A DNA stretch of 64,000 nt from Apostichopus japonicus. Taxonomy: Eukaryota > Echinodermata > Holothuroidea > Aspidochirotida > Stichopodidae. This document shows, one piece after another, positions 20,873-32,904 of this stretch. Each line of letters starts with the position of its first letter. Within the stretch, counting starts at the first letter, position 1. The stretch is taken from NCBI RefSeq assembly GCF_037975245.1, contig NC_092579.1, forward strand, positions 10,655,678-10,719,677, read 5' to 3'. Under the pieces are notes generated by a model, which made no database searches, had not been told where the DNA came from, and saw nothing but the letters and a program-made list of their open reading frames with translations. A program made the position numbers and the translations under genes.

Positions 20873-21480
20873 CTACTAACGCGAACAGAATCTCAATGGG
20901 CAGTCCACGTCAGCGGTGTTCATGCAGGCCAACGGCATCTCTGTGGCTAGTCGTTGTTACACAGTTTCAACTCCATACGAGTTGCACTAACGCGTACAGT
21001 AGTTAGATGTACGAAGTTCATCTTCCCCTGTATTTGTGGGCCTACAATGTAAGCGCTTCCGATATACGATTTCTTCTCCAAACGGACAGCATTAGCGCGT
21101 ACACTTATTTAACAGGAAGTGTAAGTCTTTCCCTGGTTGGTATATGTTCATCACACGCGTCATTAGGTATCCCCGAGGCAGGTAGTTGCATACAGTCACC
21201 TCTCAATACGGATAGCACTAACACTCAATAGGAAGTTCCCTCTCCTTGAAGCTTACATATTATGTACAGTGTATGCGCCAACTGGCTAACTAACTGGCTG
21301 GCCATCGCTAAACATAGTGATATCTATATAGGAATAATACAAACGCGTATCCAAATGCAGTAGGAAGTCTCTCTCGTCCCTTATGTATATGCAAATAACA
21401 TAAATAGCGCTTACAATTTAACAGCAGCCGGTAGTTGATATGCAATAACATCGACATCCGATAAGATCTCGTCGCCCTTA
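20873..21480. repeat. Degenerate tandem repeat, right part
   Basis: Continues the motif seen at 13430-14039. GCACTAACGCGTACAG, GCATTAGCGCGTACA, GCACTAACACTCAAT and TATGCGCCAACTGGC recur with CTCTCCTT or CTTCCCCTG segments between them. More diverged than the left part. The Gypsy element appears to have landed inside this array. Confidence 0.55.
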
Positions 21481-22703
21481 TAGACTCCCCACAAGCGTAA
21501 AAATCGTCGGCAGTTTCGGAAGCAGCTGCTTTCTTTCGGCTGCGACTGACTGGCTTTTTACACCGCGACCCCTATCATATGGTCCCTATTTCTGACTTTG
21601 GGTAACGCAAAGCGTTGTTTACTACAGCAACGGTTGCTAAACTAGAACGGCAAATCCCTTTTATCTCTCATCAGGCTTGTTTCAAGCCCAGCTACCGTCC
21701 TCCTCTTTGATCAGACCGCCCGCACGTGGTAGCAGCTGGGTCTTCATGGAATGTTTTTTGGGCACTGCTTCGGTGGCGCTATTCCAACATAGATGTACAC
21801 CCAAAGACCCACGCATTACTCGCAAAATAATACGAAAGGAAACAAACAACGATAAAATATATCTGAACTCCTGTAGAATACGATGTTTCCTTATTTAGCT
21901 AGTCTTCGTCTTCCTCTCCACTACCTCAAAGACTCTTGCATCCGGAGAGTATACTCTTTTTCACGGTCTCTTTATGGAATGTCCAGTAGCCTGCTTACAC
22001 TGTCGTTCTTCCTTCTCCTGTTCAGAATTCCCCCCTCTCTTCATGTCGCTTTCAGCTTTAGCTACCTGCACCTATTCTTTCCTTATCACCATCTTCACCA
22101 ACTCCTTCAAGAGGCGACTCAATGTCTAGAAGCTCCTGCACGTTCGGTAGCCTCTGCACCTTCGGTGGACTGGGTAATTTCAACGCCTCTCCACTTTCCT
22201 GTTTCTTATAACCATTGCTACAGCAACTTCCATCGCCATCACCATCTTGTTATTGCGCTCCCTTCTCCGGCAGCCTCTCAGCCCTCCGCTTTTCGGGGCT
22301 TGGTGCCCCTTTCGTCCTTAAAGGGCTAATCGTCCACTCCACAAGCGTCTCTCGATCAGTTTACATCTTTGGCCTCTTTTCTTTCTCTCCACTCTTCTTC
22401 TTATACACCATTGTTCATACCTCTATACATCTGTTTTCCTCTTACTTCTGTAAGTCTTGCTCCATTTGCAAGAGATGTTACTGAGCAGATGGCGCCTCCG
22501 CACATGCTCCCGCAGTTCTCCCATCGAAGGGCACCCACCTTCAACCTTTGCACGTATCCTCAACAGCGCTGTCATCCATTGCTGTCGGTACAAAATGAAA
22601 TTACGGTGATAAGATGGTGCTTCGGCCATCATCTGCATCATTAGGGACTTGAAAGAAGCAAAAAAACAAACTATGGACACCTTTCAGTAGTGTTCCATCA
22701 TCT
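21481..22703. other. Unassigned C/T-rich segment next to the truncated Gypsy
   Basis: Strongly pyrimidine-rich on the + strand from about 21880 to 22480. It may be the 3' non-coding part or LTR of the truncated Gypsy that starts at 22704, but no second LTR copy was found in the window. Confidence 0.35.
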
Positions 22704-24640
22704 TTATTTATTGAGATATAAAGAAAATGGACTATTCGTCCCCGCTATATCTTTGCGGTGCTGTGCGTTGTCTTGTCTGCCTTTTTCCACTGGTGTGCTG
22801 CGTATGTCATTTCTCTCCACATTCGTGTACACTTCTGCATCCAACCCATTCCTAGCATCGCCCGCATGTTTAATTCGAAGCGTTTCGTAGTCGGGCTCGG
22901 CTTCACGTCTTACACGTTGGGAAACCAGAGTTACAGCCAACCTCGGTTCTTTCACAGAGTCCATCGTCATTCTCACCCATTCCGGGGGTTTGCCTTCATA
23001 TATCTTTAAGTGATTGCTGTGAATTAGTTTCTGCCTTTTCTTTGCAACACAGATAAACCGGAATAACACGTCGTTGATCTTCTTCAACACGACACTTGGT
23101 CCAGACCAAGATCTATGTAACTTTTTAGTCGTGCCACTTGTAATTGCTGGGCAGTAGACAATCACAAAGTCGCATTTCTTGCACGAACTGTTAGAAGCTA
23201 ACCGATATGCCCCTGTTGCCTGTCGATCACTGATCACATTGTTAGAATATTGCATTGCTTCTTCTTTGTTGGTGCCTTTCACCACAGACGATAGCATATC
23301 CTTCAGAGTGCGGTTGAAGCGTTCTATCATTCCGCCTGATTGAGGGTGCTAGGCTGTTGCCCTCGTTTTGTATATTATGAGTAGTCCACACATATCTTTA
23401 AACACATCTTATTCAAACTGCCTAGCCTGGACCGAGTGGACCCCATCCGGGATACCGATATGGCATATAAACTCCTCCACCAGAGTTTTGGCAACTCCAA
23501 CGGCTTCCTGGTTAGGCAGAGGGAATGCTTCCGTCCAATTGTTGAAATTGTCGTCAATCACCACGACGTACTTATTCCTTTTTAAGTGTAGTTGTTAAAT
23601 TTACAAAAATATCCATAGCAACCCTCGGCAATGGATCTGCGGAAAGGTATTTCTTTATATTTGCTTTCGGTCTTAAGCGACCTTCCTTTTTAGTTATGGA
23701 CACAAGGCATTGCTTACAGAACTTTTCAACGTCCCGGCTCATTCCACTCCAATATGCGCTGTTTTCAGACGTCTTCTTTGCCATTAAATGTATGGTATTT
23801 AGGCACCACCAACTGCCAAATCATCTTTTCCCGTCGGGTGTCTCGAAGTATTCATGGACAACCCCTTTGTGACCAATAATTTGGAAGACTTCTGTTTTCT
23901 CCGGACACGGCTTCCTAAGGGGGGGGGGGGAGGGGAAAGGGGAGCTCGTAATTTTCTTTGCGTGATGAGTACGCTCATAACCTCGTCTGCTCGTTGTAGT
24001 TCTTGTAACTTTTACGAGGTTTTCTCTGTTGCAAACTCGGATGTCTTTCCCGCTCATTTCTGGTTCCTAGTTGTTACCCGGTGACAAGCCACCAGTCTAC
24101 CCCAGTTCTGATCCCGTTTTGCCGAATTAATTTCCCTTCCATCATCTCTTCGGAATTGCGATGTTGACACTCACTGCATGATCTTCGTGAAAGACCGTCT
24201 GCATTGCCATGGATTCTTCCAGGCCGGTGTTCCACTTCAAAGTCATACGTTCTCAGGGTATCTAGCCAAAGTGCCGTAGACAAAGTGATGAAACCACTTT
24301 ACACCCATTACAATCGCAAGCAGTTACTTTCCGGTGACACAATACCACCGCTCGGTTTTGGTCCACGTTCTGCTGTAATATCCGATAACTATTTTGTTTC
24401 CTTCCTGAATCTGCAAAAGGACGGCACGTAACCCCATATTACTGGCGTCTGTATCTAAACTAATTAATGGGTCTTCTCTAGTAGGGTAGCTCAAGTTAAG
24501 GGCCGACGTCAGCCTCCTTTTCAACTCATGGAATGAGTCCTCTTAGTCTTTTGTCTATACGAATCCTCGTCCTGCCTCCGTCAGCTGGTGTAATGATTTG
24601 GCAATAGTCCCGATCCCCCGATGAAGTCACCGATGGAATC
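22704..24640 (-). pseudogene. Second Gypsy remnant: RT end, RNase H, integrase
   Basis: A different Gypsy lineage from the element at 14-21 kb. From 24640 on the - strand come RT thumb LTEAGRGFVWTKD, RNase H LSYPTREDPLISLDTDASN and SQ-like IQEGNKIVIGYYSRTWTKTE. After an internal deletion come TLRTYDFEVEHRPGRIHGNA and DGLSRR. Integrase follows: YWSGMSRDVEKFCKQC zinc segment, NNWTEAFPLPNQEAVGVAKT core, GIPDGVHSVQARQFE, then MIERFNRTLKDMLS and a C-terminal RSWSGPSVVLKK. The second catalytic Asp is replaced by Val (HSVQAR where the family has SDQGR). Gag, protease and RT palm are absent. Confidence 0.88.
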
Positions 24641-25370
24641 ACCTCACACTGTACCAATTAATGCCCGTTGTCCCGGTGAAACCAACAGCGCCACAAGGGG
24701 AAATGTTGTCAACTTTCGGTCCCATCGCACTGCTCACATTGTAGTGGTTCGTTCATTGATGTGGTATATTTTTACTAGCTCTTCAGTACCCGGCACTTCG
24801 CTTGTGCCATCTTCGTAACTTCTGAATGTAACAGCCCATCCCACCGCTGATACCAATTTCTCTGCGTTATATAACTTTCAAGAAACGCGGTGCAAACCAG
24901 AAGTGTCAAAGCACAACACGTCGCGAAAATAATCCGAGAACTGCTGGAAATTGCGTGTTGCACGCTCAGTGTGCTGCCAGAAACTTTCATGTATCGATGT
25001 AGTGTTGCCTGGAACATCTCTCGATGTATGTTTGGAAGTTTTTTGTTGAAGTTTGTCTTAACAGTCGCCTTTGAACAAGCATTTCTTTGGCGATACTGAA
25101 AGCAAGATGATGGTGAACATCAAAACAGTAGGCTACGTACATTCGGAATTGTAAGGTTTCCGTATGAGGTCATACTTCATCATTTTTATTGTTTTGTTTT
25201 CCATCAATTTAGAATAAATTAAAACGTATTTTGTGTAAGTTTTGAAAAAAATAACTTGAAACTAATCGTTAATTTTAAATTTGACACAAACAGTAACGAT
25301 TGCGGAAAAGTTGTGGTGGTGGTGGGCATTCAAAACGTACGTATTTTCTGAACTGTAATGCTACCGTATT

Positions 25371-25701
25371 CAGTGGCGTACTAAATTTCGGGCGGGGCCG
25401 GGGGTGAGTCGGGGCTGTGGGCGGTCCGCCACGGGTAGCATTTAGAGGGGGTGCTATGCCACAGGCCCTCCCCCAAATGTATATTTGGAACAAACATTAA
25501 GAAAAACTAGGAAACATTCACTATAGATGGAAAATTCCTAAAAATATAATCAGTTCACAGCTCTGCCAAAGCTAAGCCACTTTACATAAACAAAAAGTAG
25601 TGACCCCCTCCCTTAACACTCCTCCCCAACGACGGCATCCCCTGCACGGTGTAACAAAGGAAGCATCCGTCCCGGGCGCCAACTATTATATTACGCCACT
25701 G
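25371..25701. mobile_element. Short hAT-type MITE
   Basis: Left end CAGTGGCGTACTAAAT and right end ATTACGCCACTG are inverted. Flanks ACCGTATT and TCCGCATT agree at six of eight positions, fitting an eroded 8-bp target duplication. No coding capacity. Confidence 0.72.
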
Positions 25702-25814
25702 TCCGCATTAGGCCATTAAAATAGTACATACGGTTCCTTTGGAACTGAAAGGTTTCCGTATAAGGTAATATTTCATAATTTTGTATTCCTCGCCGAACGC
25801 AGAAGGCATCTATG

Positions 25815-26580
25815 CGATGGTAAAGGAATGTGCGTGTGTGTGTGACGCTTTCTTGTAAACACGAGCGTGTGTGAGTGCGTGTGTGTGACGCTTTTTTGTA
25901 AACACGATATCTCAATAATTGAAACTTGGATTAAAGTCATACTTAATATGTGAGTAACCCATATTAGGTAGAAGACTCCTATTTTTTTGGTGGACATCAA
26001 AAGTCATTTCAGGTCCCTAGACGTCAAATTGTAAAACCCTGTCAAGTACTTGTAAACAGGATATCTCTTAGGAAGGGTAATTTGGAGGGATTTCATACTC
26101 GGTATGTAGTTGGCCCATATTGTGTAGAAGATCCCTGTGATACTGGACGCATGTCAAAGGTCATTTGACGTCAGCAGAGGTGAAAGTCTGAAAATCTTGG
26201 CAAAAAATGATTCGAAAAATGAATTTTTGTTGATGTACAAACTTATCATGTAGATTGCCCTTGGTGAGAACAAACTCGCTGTGGAATTTCATACTAGTCA
26301 AATTTCCTTGAAGTCAAGAGAGGTAGTTTTCTGAAAACCCATTCTACGGTAACTTACATGGACTATACTGTCATCACATACATGTTTCTACACTACGATC
26401 ATGATGCACAAATCTATATCATTTCATCTTCCGGAGTAGGCATCCGCAAAAAGAAAAAACTGTTGCAACGAAACCGGTGTACGCACTGCATCCCACGTGG
26501 CTGAGTTCTCTAGCTCTCTCTCTGACCAGTGTATTTGTAGTAAGCACGAAGGTTTTAGTATGTCCAATACGGTCCTACGA
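25815..26580 (+). repeat. Dispersed repeat family B, copy 1
   Basis: Begins with a GTGTGTGT segment and TTGTAAACACGATATCTCAA. It contains GTAACCCATATTAGG, AAAGGTCATTTGA-type segments, CCCATATTGTGTAG and CTCACCAAAGG-type complements. It is clearly related along its whole length to 40180-40925 and, in reverse, to 60655-61350. No coding frame is kept among copies. A non-autonomous dispersed element is likely, but no ends were defined. Confidence 0.75.
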
Positions 26581-26638
26581 AAACCCGCGTGAAAACGTTA
26601 GCCAGATTTTAGCGTTTCGGAGACGAAACTTATACTAC

Positions 26639-26643
<5 letters not shown>

Positions 26644-26734
<91 letters not shown>

Positions 26735-26756
26735 AATATAAATGTATATATATATC
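26644..26756. repeat. (TA)n microsatellite
   Basis: The longest TA array in the window, with a few CA and AA interruptions at its right end. Confidence 0.98.
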
Positions 26757-28008
26757 CACATGACAATGTTTTATGCCCTGTAAAAGCATCTAAAATGCTT
26801 GTTTTTTAAACAATTCATTACTCTCTAATCAGCTTTGTAACTGATTTAAATATGGTTGGTGAAAAGAATGGTAAAGAATTAGATTCTAAAGCATGAATTT
26901 GTATGTAAAATTATTTTTTGAAATATTGCATTTTCATTGGGCGAAGCTAAAATCTGCCTGGGAGTGGGGGGGGAGACAAAAATCAGGTGGGAGGCAAATG
27001 ACACCCCAAAGCACCACTGGTAGGACATTATGCCTAATTCATTGTAGGTAGCAGTAGTTCATTACTCCCAAGCTTACCAGGACTTCACTGCAAACTAGTA
27101 ATGCAGACGATGGTATCCTTGTTTCACCTAATGTGCTTAAATATTGTCCTTCCACTGCACCGTCACATGCCTTATTATCTTCTCCATTGTTTTCAGGATG
27201 TGAGCTTGAAGTTTTGGCATAAGTGTGGTCTGCTGCATATGTACTCTGTGAATCAAACAAGCCATATTGTGTTACAACCTAAAAAGTCATTAAATTTATT
27301 GTAAATTGCACTCAGTACTTGCGGCTGCTGTGAAAACCTTTGCCATAGAGCATAATGGTTTATACAGAGTTTTTGTTTTCACTATCTTATTAACATGATC
27401 AATTTTCTCTGCAAAGAATTGCATTTGTTACACAAAAACTTTGGTGAAACTCTTAAATTCCTACAGTTTTACTTTTGTTGGCTACCACAAGATACATATA
27501 ATTCAAAAGGTTTAACAAATAATTGGTTAATTTTAACCCTGGGGGGGGGGGGGAATTTACCAAATATATGGAATCAATTTACTAGCTACATAATTAGCCC
27601 ATAGGTGCATCAGTAGTACAATAGCACACTTTCCAACATTGAGGAAAATTTATGAGTGTGATCAGCGGCAGTGGGGGAGGGGTGTAAGAGGAGGGGTGTC
27701 CCCCTCCCCTTTGGAAAAAATTCTTATTTTTGACTGCTTAGATGCAAAATGGTGCATTCTTTTTTAGTTTCTCTGAGTAATTTTATATTGAGAATTTCAT
27801 CTTATTTATATATGATTGAACTCAACAAGCATGACAATTCTCAACAAAGACTTTTCTTGAATCGATGAAAGTAATCACTTGCTAACATAATTGAACATTT
27901 ATATCGGAAATTGGAGCGCACTTCTCAATCTCTAGTACCAACACCTCTCCCACCCGGCGTTTTCCATCACCACCATGGCAAACGCACTACTCTTGTAAGT
28001 GTAAGTAC
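26757..28008. other. Non-coding stretch downstream of the hAT gene
   Basis: A+T-rich sequence with G or C runs at 26960, 27541 and 27690. CAGTGGGGGAGGGGTG near 27669 resembles a MITE end, but no partner was found. No gene recognised. Confidence 0.45.
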
Positions 28009-29799
28009 TCAAAGTTGCTTTGTGTTGTAGAGGTATGTAGCCTTCTTAGCATCTTTCAGGACTTGTTTTGAAGGCTCGTAGTTGTGGCATGGTCCTGGAA
28101 GATTGATCTTCACCATGAGAAGGGAAGAGAGAGAGCCCTCGAGTTGCAGCATCCCACGGTCATCCCGCTTGATTTTGCGGATAACGGAGAAGACCCTTTC
28201 TTCTCCAGCTTTGGAATGTGGGATGATGAGGACCACTTCTGCAACCTTGGCGAGCACTGGGAACCTCTTCATCGTCGTTCCAGGAATTGTCATATCTCTT
28301 AGATGGCTCCAGATGATGTCCATTCTCCATGTCAGGCTAACTCCCTCTCGGTCAACAGTCTCTGATGCATCCTTCCAAACAGCCTCCGGAATGTCACCCC
28401 TGGACAGGGTTTGGTAGTCTACAAACTCCTCATTGAGCTTATCTAGGCTTTCATCCTTCATCCCAAGGAGAGCAGGATACCGCTGGATGAAAGTTGTCAC
28501 CATAGAAAAATCACAGTCATTCTTCTGAAAAAAATCGATGAACTGGCTTTCCCTTACGACGGGCTCCTTCAAAGGAAACCACTTCAATATGTAGGCCACT
28601 ATGGCACTATAGAAGGCCCTGACAGCTAGGTAGAATTTTTGGGCATTCCTGGGGGTGATGTCTTCACCATCAAGCTTCTTCTGGATCTCAGAACGTGTAA
28701 TCAGCCCGATGAACAGATGCGAATCATCAACTTGATTGGCCCTCTCAGCATACTCTATCTCGGTCAGCTCAACGGAGTCACGAATCTTTTCCGGGAGGAT
28801 GAACTTTGAGAGCATTTTTCTCAACAGGTTATGCATCTGCCCATGTAGTGCATAAATCGGGGGCGCCTCCCTCTGTAAGTACAGGTTGAATGTGGTGAAT
28901 GCAGGTAAGGCTGCTTGATAGAAAAGCAAATACACCTCGTACATTGGGTCTTCATATAGCTGTTGGATTCGAACGAATCTGGCATCATTCAAACCTTCTG
29001 ACAGGAAATCTGCCCTGGTGAGTGGATATAGCTTCAGCATTCGCTCTACTGCCATTTGCAGAGAAAGCCAACGGACATTGATGTGCTTAATGAAGCCTTT
29101 GTATTCGGTATCACAGAACTCCGTATATTTCTCCATACCACCTTTGCGCCTTGTGCTCTTGTCGAACCAAAAGAAGTGGTCAATGCAACATGCTTCAACA
29201 TCGAAACCCGTTTCCTTGTTGAATGCGTTTCCTGCCTTCTGAGCTGCATTATGGATGACATGGCAAGGGCAGCCCACAAAGTAAACAGCAGGATTTCTCT
29301 CTAGTACGCGAGACTTCAGCGAATTTCTTGCTCCGATGTTGCTGTTGGTGTTGTCAACTCCAAAGGCTGTGCAGTGGTCCCAAGGTATGTTGAGTTCCCG
29401 CAAGGTGTCGTCAATTTTGTCAAAGATGCTCTTTGCTTTGCCAGCATCTTCCCCTGTGGTTAGACACAAGTCAGGGAACTGCTGCGTGACAACGTTCCTG
29501 TTCATGTCAAAACTTCTCACCGTCAACGGATTCATTTTAGACAACCCAGTGTCACTTGATGCATCAGTACTCAATGCAAATGGCTGCTGTTGCATTGCAG
29601 TAACAAGTGTGCGCTTTAACTCGGGTGCAACAGAATGATTCAGGACGCAGGCAGTTTTGGTTCTAGCACTCTGATATGCCTTTGCAATGTCAGAGTCTGG
29701 GAAGTTTTTCTTGGCCATTGGGCCGATGTGATCTGCCATAGACAGGGGGGCATTATGCTCGGCGAGCATCACAGCATTCCGTACCTCTGCTGCAGTTAC
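28009..29799 (-). CDS. hAT-family transposase, exon 2
   Basis: An open 596-codon exon behind the acceptor TTGATTTTGCAG, starting VTAAEVRNAVMLAEHNAPL. It contains FALSTDASSDTGL and FGVDNTNSNIGAR, candidate positions of the two catalytic Asp residues. It also has GCPCHVIHNAA (Cys/His motif of the RNase H-like core) and a C-terminal dimerisation region with RFPVLAKVAEVVLIIPHSKA followed by ERVFSVIRKIKRDDRG and SLSSLLMVKINLPG. This end is diagnostic of hAT transposases; the Glu of ERVFS is the usual third acidic position. It is complete and undisturbed, unlike most coding remnants here. The reading can be extended upstream into a run of Ile codons, but that lies in the intron. Confidence 0.9.
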   Translation of the reverse strand, partial: VTAAEVRNAVMLAEHNAPLSMADHIGPMAKKNFPDSDIAKAYQSARTKTACVLNHSVAPELKRTLVTAMQQQPFALSTDASSDTGLSKMNPLTVRSFDMNRNVVTQQFPDLCLTTGEDAGKAKSIFDKIDDTLRELNIPWDHCTAFGVDNTNSNIGARNSLKSRVLERNPAVYFVGCPCHVIHNAAQKAGNAFNKETGFDVEACCIDHFFWFDKSTRRKGGMEKYTEFCDTEYKGFIKHINVRWLSLQMAVERMLKLYPLTRADFLSEGLNDARFVRIQQLYEDPMYEVYLLFYQAALPAFTTFNLYLQREAPPIYALHGQMHNLLRKMLSKFILPEKIRDSVELTEIEYAERANQVDDSHLFIGLITRSEIQKKLDGEDITPRNAQKFYLAVRAFYSAIVAYILKWFPLKEPVVRESQFIDFFQKNDCDFSMVTTFIQRYPALLGMKDESLDKLNEEFVDYQTLSRGDIPEAVWKDASETVDREGVSLTWRMDIIWSHLRDMTIPGTTMKRFPVLAKVAEVVLIIPHSKAGEERVFSVIRKIKRDDRGMLQLEGSLSSLLMVKINLPGPCHNYEPSKQVLKDAKKATYLYNTKQL

Positions 29800-30887
29800 C
29801 TGCAAAATCAAAGGAGCTAAGTGTAAGCTACACAGCCAAATAATAATAATAATAATAATAACCATAATAATAATAGTAACCATCTTCCTCCCACACTTTT
29901 TATCTATTCATGTTTTGTTATTAAATATGCTGTATATTTTCATGAAAAGCAGGAGGGGTGGACACTATTAAAAATCAAGAATGTACAAACCCACCAGAGC
30001 GATTTTGGCTCAGACTACTACAGTTGCTAGAACCGATAATTTGAATAGGGGAAAGTCTTCCTTGTCGGGAGACGTCAACCGACCGGCCACCCCCTAACAC
30101 CCCCTTCCACCCGCTTGCCTCCCCCACCGCGTCATTCCTGGTCTGCACGCCATACGGGCCCGATCATCAGAATCTAAGCTATATCAAAGCTAAAATGAAC
30201 CTAAACGCACGTACGATTCAGAGACACGTGGACTGATTGGCCACAGCTAAAAAGTTTTTAAAAAGTTTTGATCAGCTTTCCGGTCCCACGTAACCGATAT
30301 TACGGCACTTATCTACTCCACAGCAATACTTCTCACGTTGCCCCAGCAACCGCAAAAGTGTGGCAAGCCGTCTGATACGCGTTAGCCGATCAGCGATCAC
30401 GATGTTGTAAACAACAGCTGATATCAGCGGCACTAAATTGTGAAACACGTGGCTCGCACTGGCGTAGTGACTCTGTACTGTTTTGTCAAATGTTTTGCTT
30501 GGATTGTATTTTTTTCCGCTGACATGTAGCTACCGACTAGCAGTTAAGGCCATAATGTCCGAGGGCCTACGGGTCGCCTCTCGTTTGTGTGTTTATGTGG
30601 AAGGTGTGGCCGGGGCATAGCCGTCGGAGGAGGGGGACTGGGGAGGCCGCCGCCCCCCCCCCTAAACGTCAGAAACCTGGCTAAGTCTGGCAGATGTTTG
30701 TGATTCAGTCGGGCTGAAAATTGAGCTGTTAAAAGGTCTGGAGTCGAACAAAATATCACCCCCCGAGAATAACTGTCCCCTGCAGCAGGGGGGGGGGTTC
30801 GCCCGGATGCGAGCCATCCTACCACCTCCATGGGGGAAGCCAATGATATGCCTATCATGGGACAAATTATTAGCAGAGCGAACTTAC
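29800..30887 (-). other. Intron of the hAT transposase gene
   Basis: GTAAGT donor at 30887-30882 and TTTTGCAG acceptor ending at 29800 on the - strand. It contains an (ATT)n-like tract at 29840-29880 and a C-run segment at 30600-30670 with CGGAGGAGGGGGACTGGGGA, which looks like part of a MITE. Confidence 0.7.
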
Positions 30888-31205
30888 CTTCTCGTGAAGT
30901 GGGTCACTCCTCGGCCTGAAATGTAGCGTTGGCTGGTTCTTCAATCCAGCATGCCGTTTCAGGTCAGCTGCACCCTGATGCGCCACAGATACATCCCTTT
31001 TGCATATTGAGCAAAATATGTGGTGATCGGATAGTGATGAATAGCCCACAAAATCAAAGGCTTCTTTCCATGCAGTTTTGTTGTTGCTCTATCCAGTAGC
31101 GTATGTGGTAGCCCCCTTAAGTTTACGTCCAGTCTTCTGTTTTTTCCGAGATGGACCACCCTGTTCAAGGGTGTCTTGTATTTCTATATCACTGTCACTT
31201 GCCAT
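30888..31205 (-). CDS. hAT-family transposase, exon 1 with BED-type zinc finger and in-frame stop
   Basis: ATG at 31205-31203 opens a 106-codon exon ending HEK before GTAAGTT. Start codon, donor and the acceptor of exon 2 are all in phase 0, giving about 702 codons in all. Early residues MASDSDIEIQDTLEQ and KKQKTGRK look like an acidic tail and nuclear signal. Then FDFVGYSSLSDHHIFCSICK and VSVAHQGAADLKRHAG form a BED-like C-x2-C...H-x4-H finger that would bind the element ends. Codon 39 is TAG (31091-31089), and no in-frame Met follows in this exon, so the gene is probably null unless the stop is an error or allelic. Confidence 0.8.
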
Positions 31206-32904
31206 GATACAACCTAGACATTAAACTATTCCTTCAGGCTGAATGTTTCTTTATTTCGTGTAAACGATTGGTCATGGAGGAAATCTGACTGAATAATATG
31301 TAACTATGTAGCAATAGGCCGAACCTACGGCGCGCCTGCTTGGCATGCAGCATGTGAGCCAAAGTTAACTTGACCGGAGCAGCCAATAGGGACGAAGATA
31401 AATCTCAGCAATACGTGAGCGCTGAGCGACGATGCATGAGTCATGGCTAGCGCATGCGTAGGGGCACTTATCGGTTAAACAGTGGGTGCTAGACGAAACC
31501 AAAAATATTTCAATTATGCCGCTAACCTGATTTTAGACCTAGGTTTATATGGATGTCGCTCCATGGTTGCACACACGGTTTTTCGGAGATTGTTTGTGGA
31601 TTGCGTGTGATAAAGTGCACATAGCGTGTGAAGGGCTGGAAATGCGTGTGTCACACGCCAAATGCGTGTGAGTTGGAATGTCTGCTTTGAATAGTAGTAG
31701 TTAGTAGTCAAAAAACACTTCCAACAGGAAGGTAACATGTTCATTATTGAAGGCTTAACCTAGAAATGGTCTCAAGATTGCACTATAGTAAACCACCAAC
31801 CTTCTGGTCTAGCGTCAATAAAGTACATCTGTTGGGGGGGGGGGGGGGTAGCCTCCTCCTGACTGGCTTTAGCAAGTGACAGAATAGAGTAGGCATTACA
31901 GTTGCTTTTAATTTTTCAAGCCATCTTGTCTATTCTGTTCGAACTGGTCAGGTTCAAAGTGTGCCTGTATGGCAGAAATAACAAATAATAAACACAAATT
32001 TTACTGATCTGCAACAACAAACAGATCTAGCCAGCAATACGGATATTACATTAATTTAGGTCCTCGTTGCTACTTTTGCAGTGCTAGCCTACATTCACAA
32101 CTACTAAGTTAGCCTCTAGCCTTAGATAGATCAGTGATCAGATTGTTGGACTCTCTGAATTGATTGAAAGGGTAGTCATGCACCATGTTACTCATGGAAC
32201 TTGAACAGTTTTTTAACAGGCAGCACTACCATATCTATTCTAGGCTAGCCCAAATTGTGCCTAGACTGAAAAGTGGTATAGTGCTGCTACTAAAATTATA
32301 AAGCTACTGTTGGGCTACAATAAATCGACCGCGGTCAGACAGCTAGCCTAGGCCTATATTGTAACTTGCTGTGAAGGTAATTGTAGGCCTAACGATGTCT
32401 CATTCTGGCAACTACGATATCTGAATCGGTTAAGTCGGCAAAAAATCTTACTAGAGGACATAAACGCCAACCGAGCATTGCAAAGTATGAGTATAACTTA
32501 TTTAACAAAACAAGAATTAGTATTAAGCTTTTCTTTGAACAGTCTAGACTATAGGTGCATGCACAATGTCTGATGGTAAAGCATTCCAATCTTTTAAAGT
32601 GCAGGGGAAGAAGGAGTATTTATATAAATTCTTTTTAGCGGAGGGAACTTCGAAATTAAGATCATGTTTATTTCTTGTGTTAACACTGTTTGTTGGGATC
32701 AGATTATCTTTATCTATATGTACATGGCAATGAGCAATTATTCAGCAAAAAATCGGAGACTACACTGCTTATATTATACACTTTAAAGCATGTAACTTAG
32801 CAGCTCTATGGTTATACTTTTGCCACTCACAAATAATTGCTTATTCAGCCTAGGCTAAAGCGTAACGTTAGGCTCAACGCCTAACACGCCATATATTATT
32901 AAGT
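31206..32904. other. Non-coding stretch
   Basis: Contains repeated GCGTGTGA motifs near 31600-31675, a 16-base G run near 31835 and several TAGGCCTA-type palindromes near 32346-32390. No gene recognised. Confidence 0.45.

Noticed and set aside
21883-22644. Overlapping Ser/Leu/Phe-rich frames on the + strand
   Set aside because: Pyrimidine-rich composition explains them; they overlap in all frames and have no recognised domain.
5864-26809. Open frames of Tyr-Ile repeats
   Set aside because: TA arrays have no stop codon in any frame; apart from the one inside the integrase they carry no neighbouring domain.
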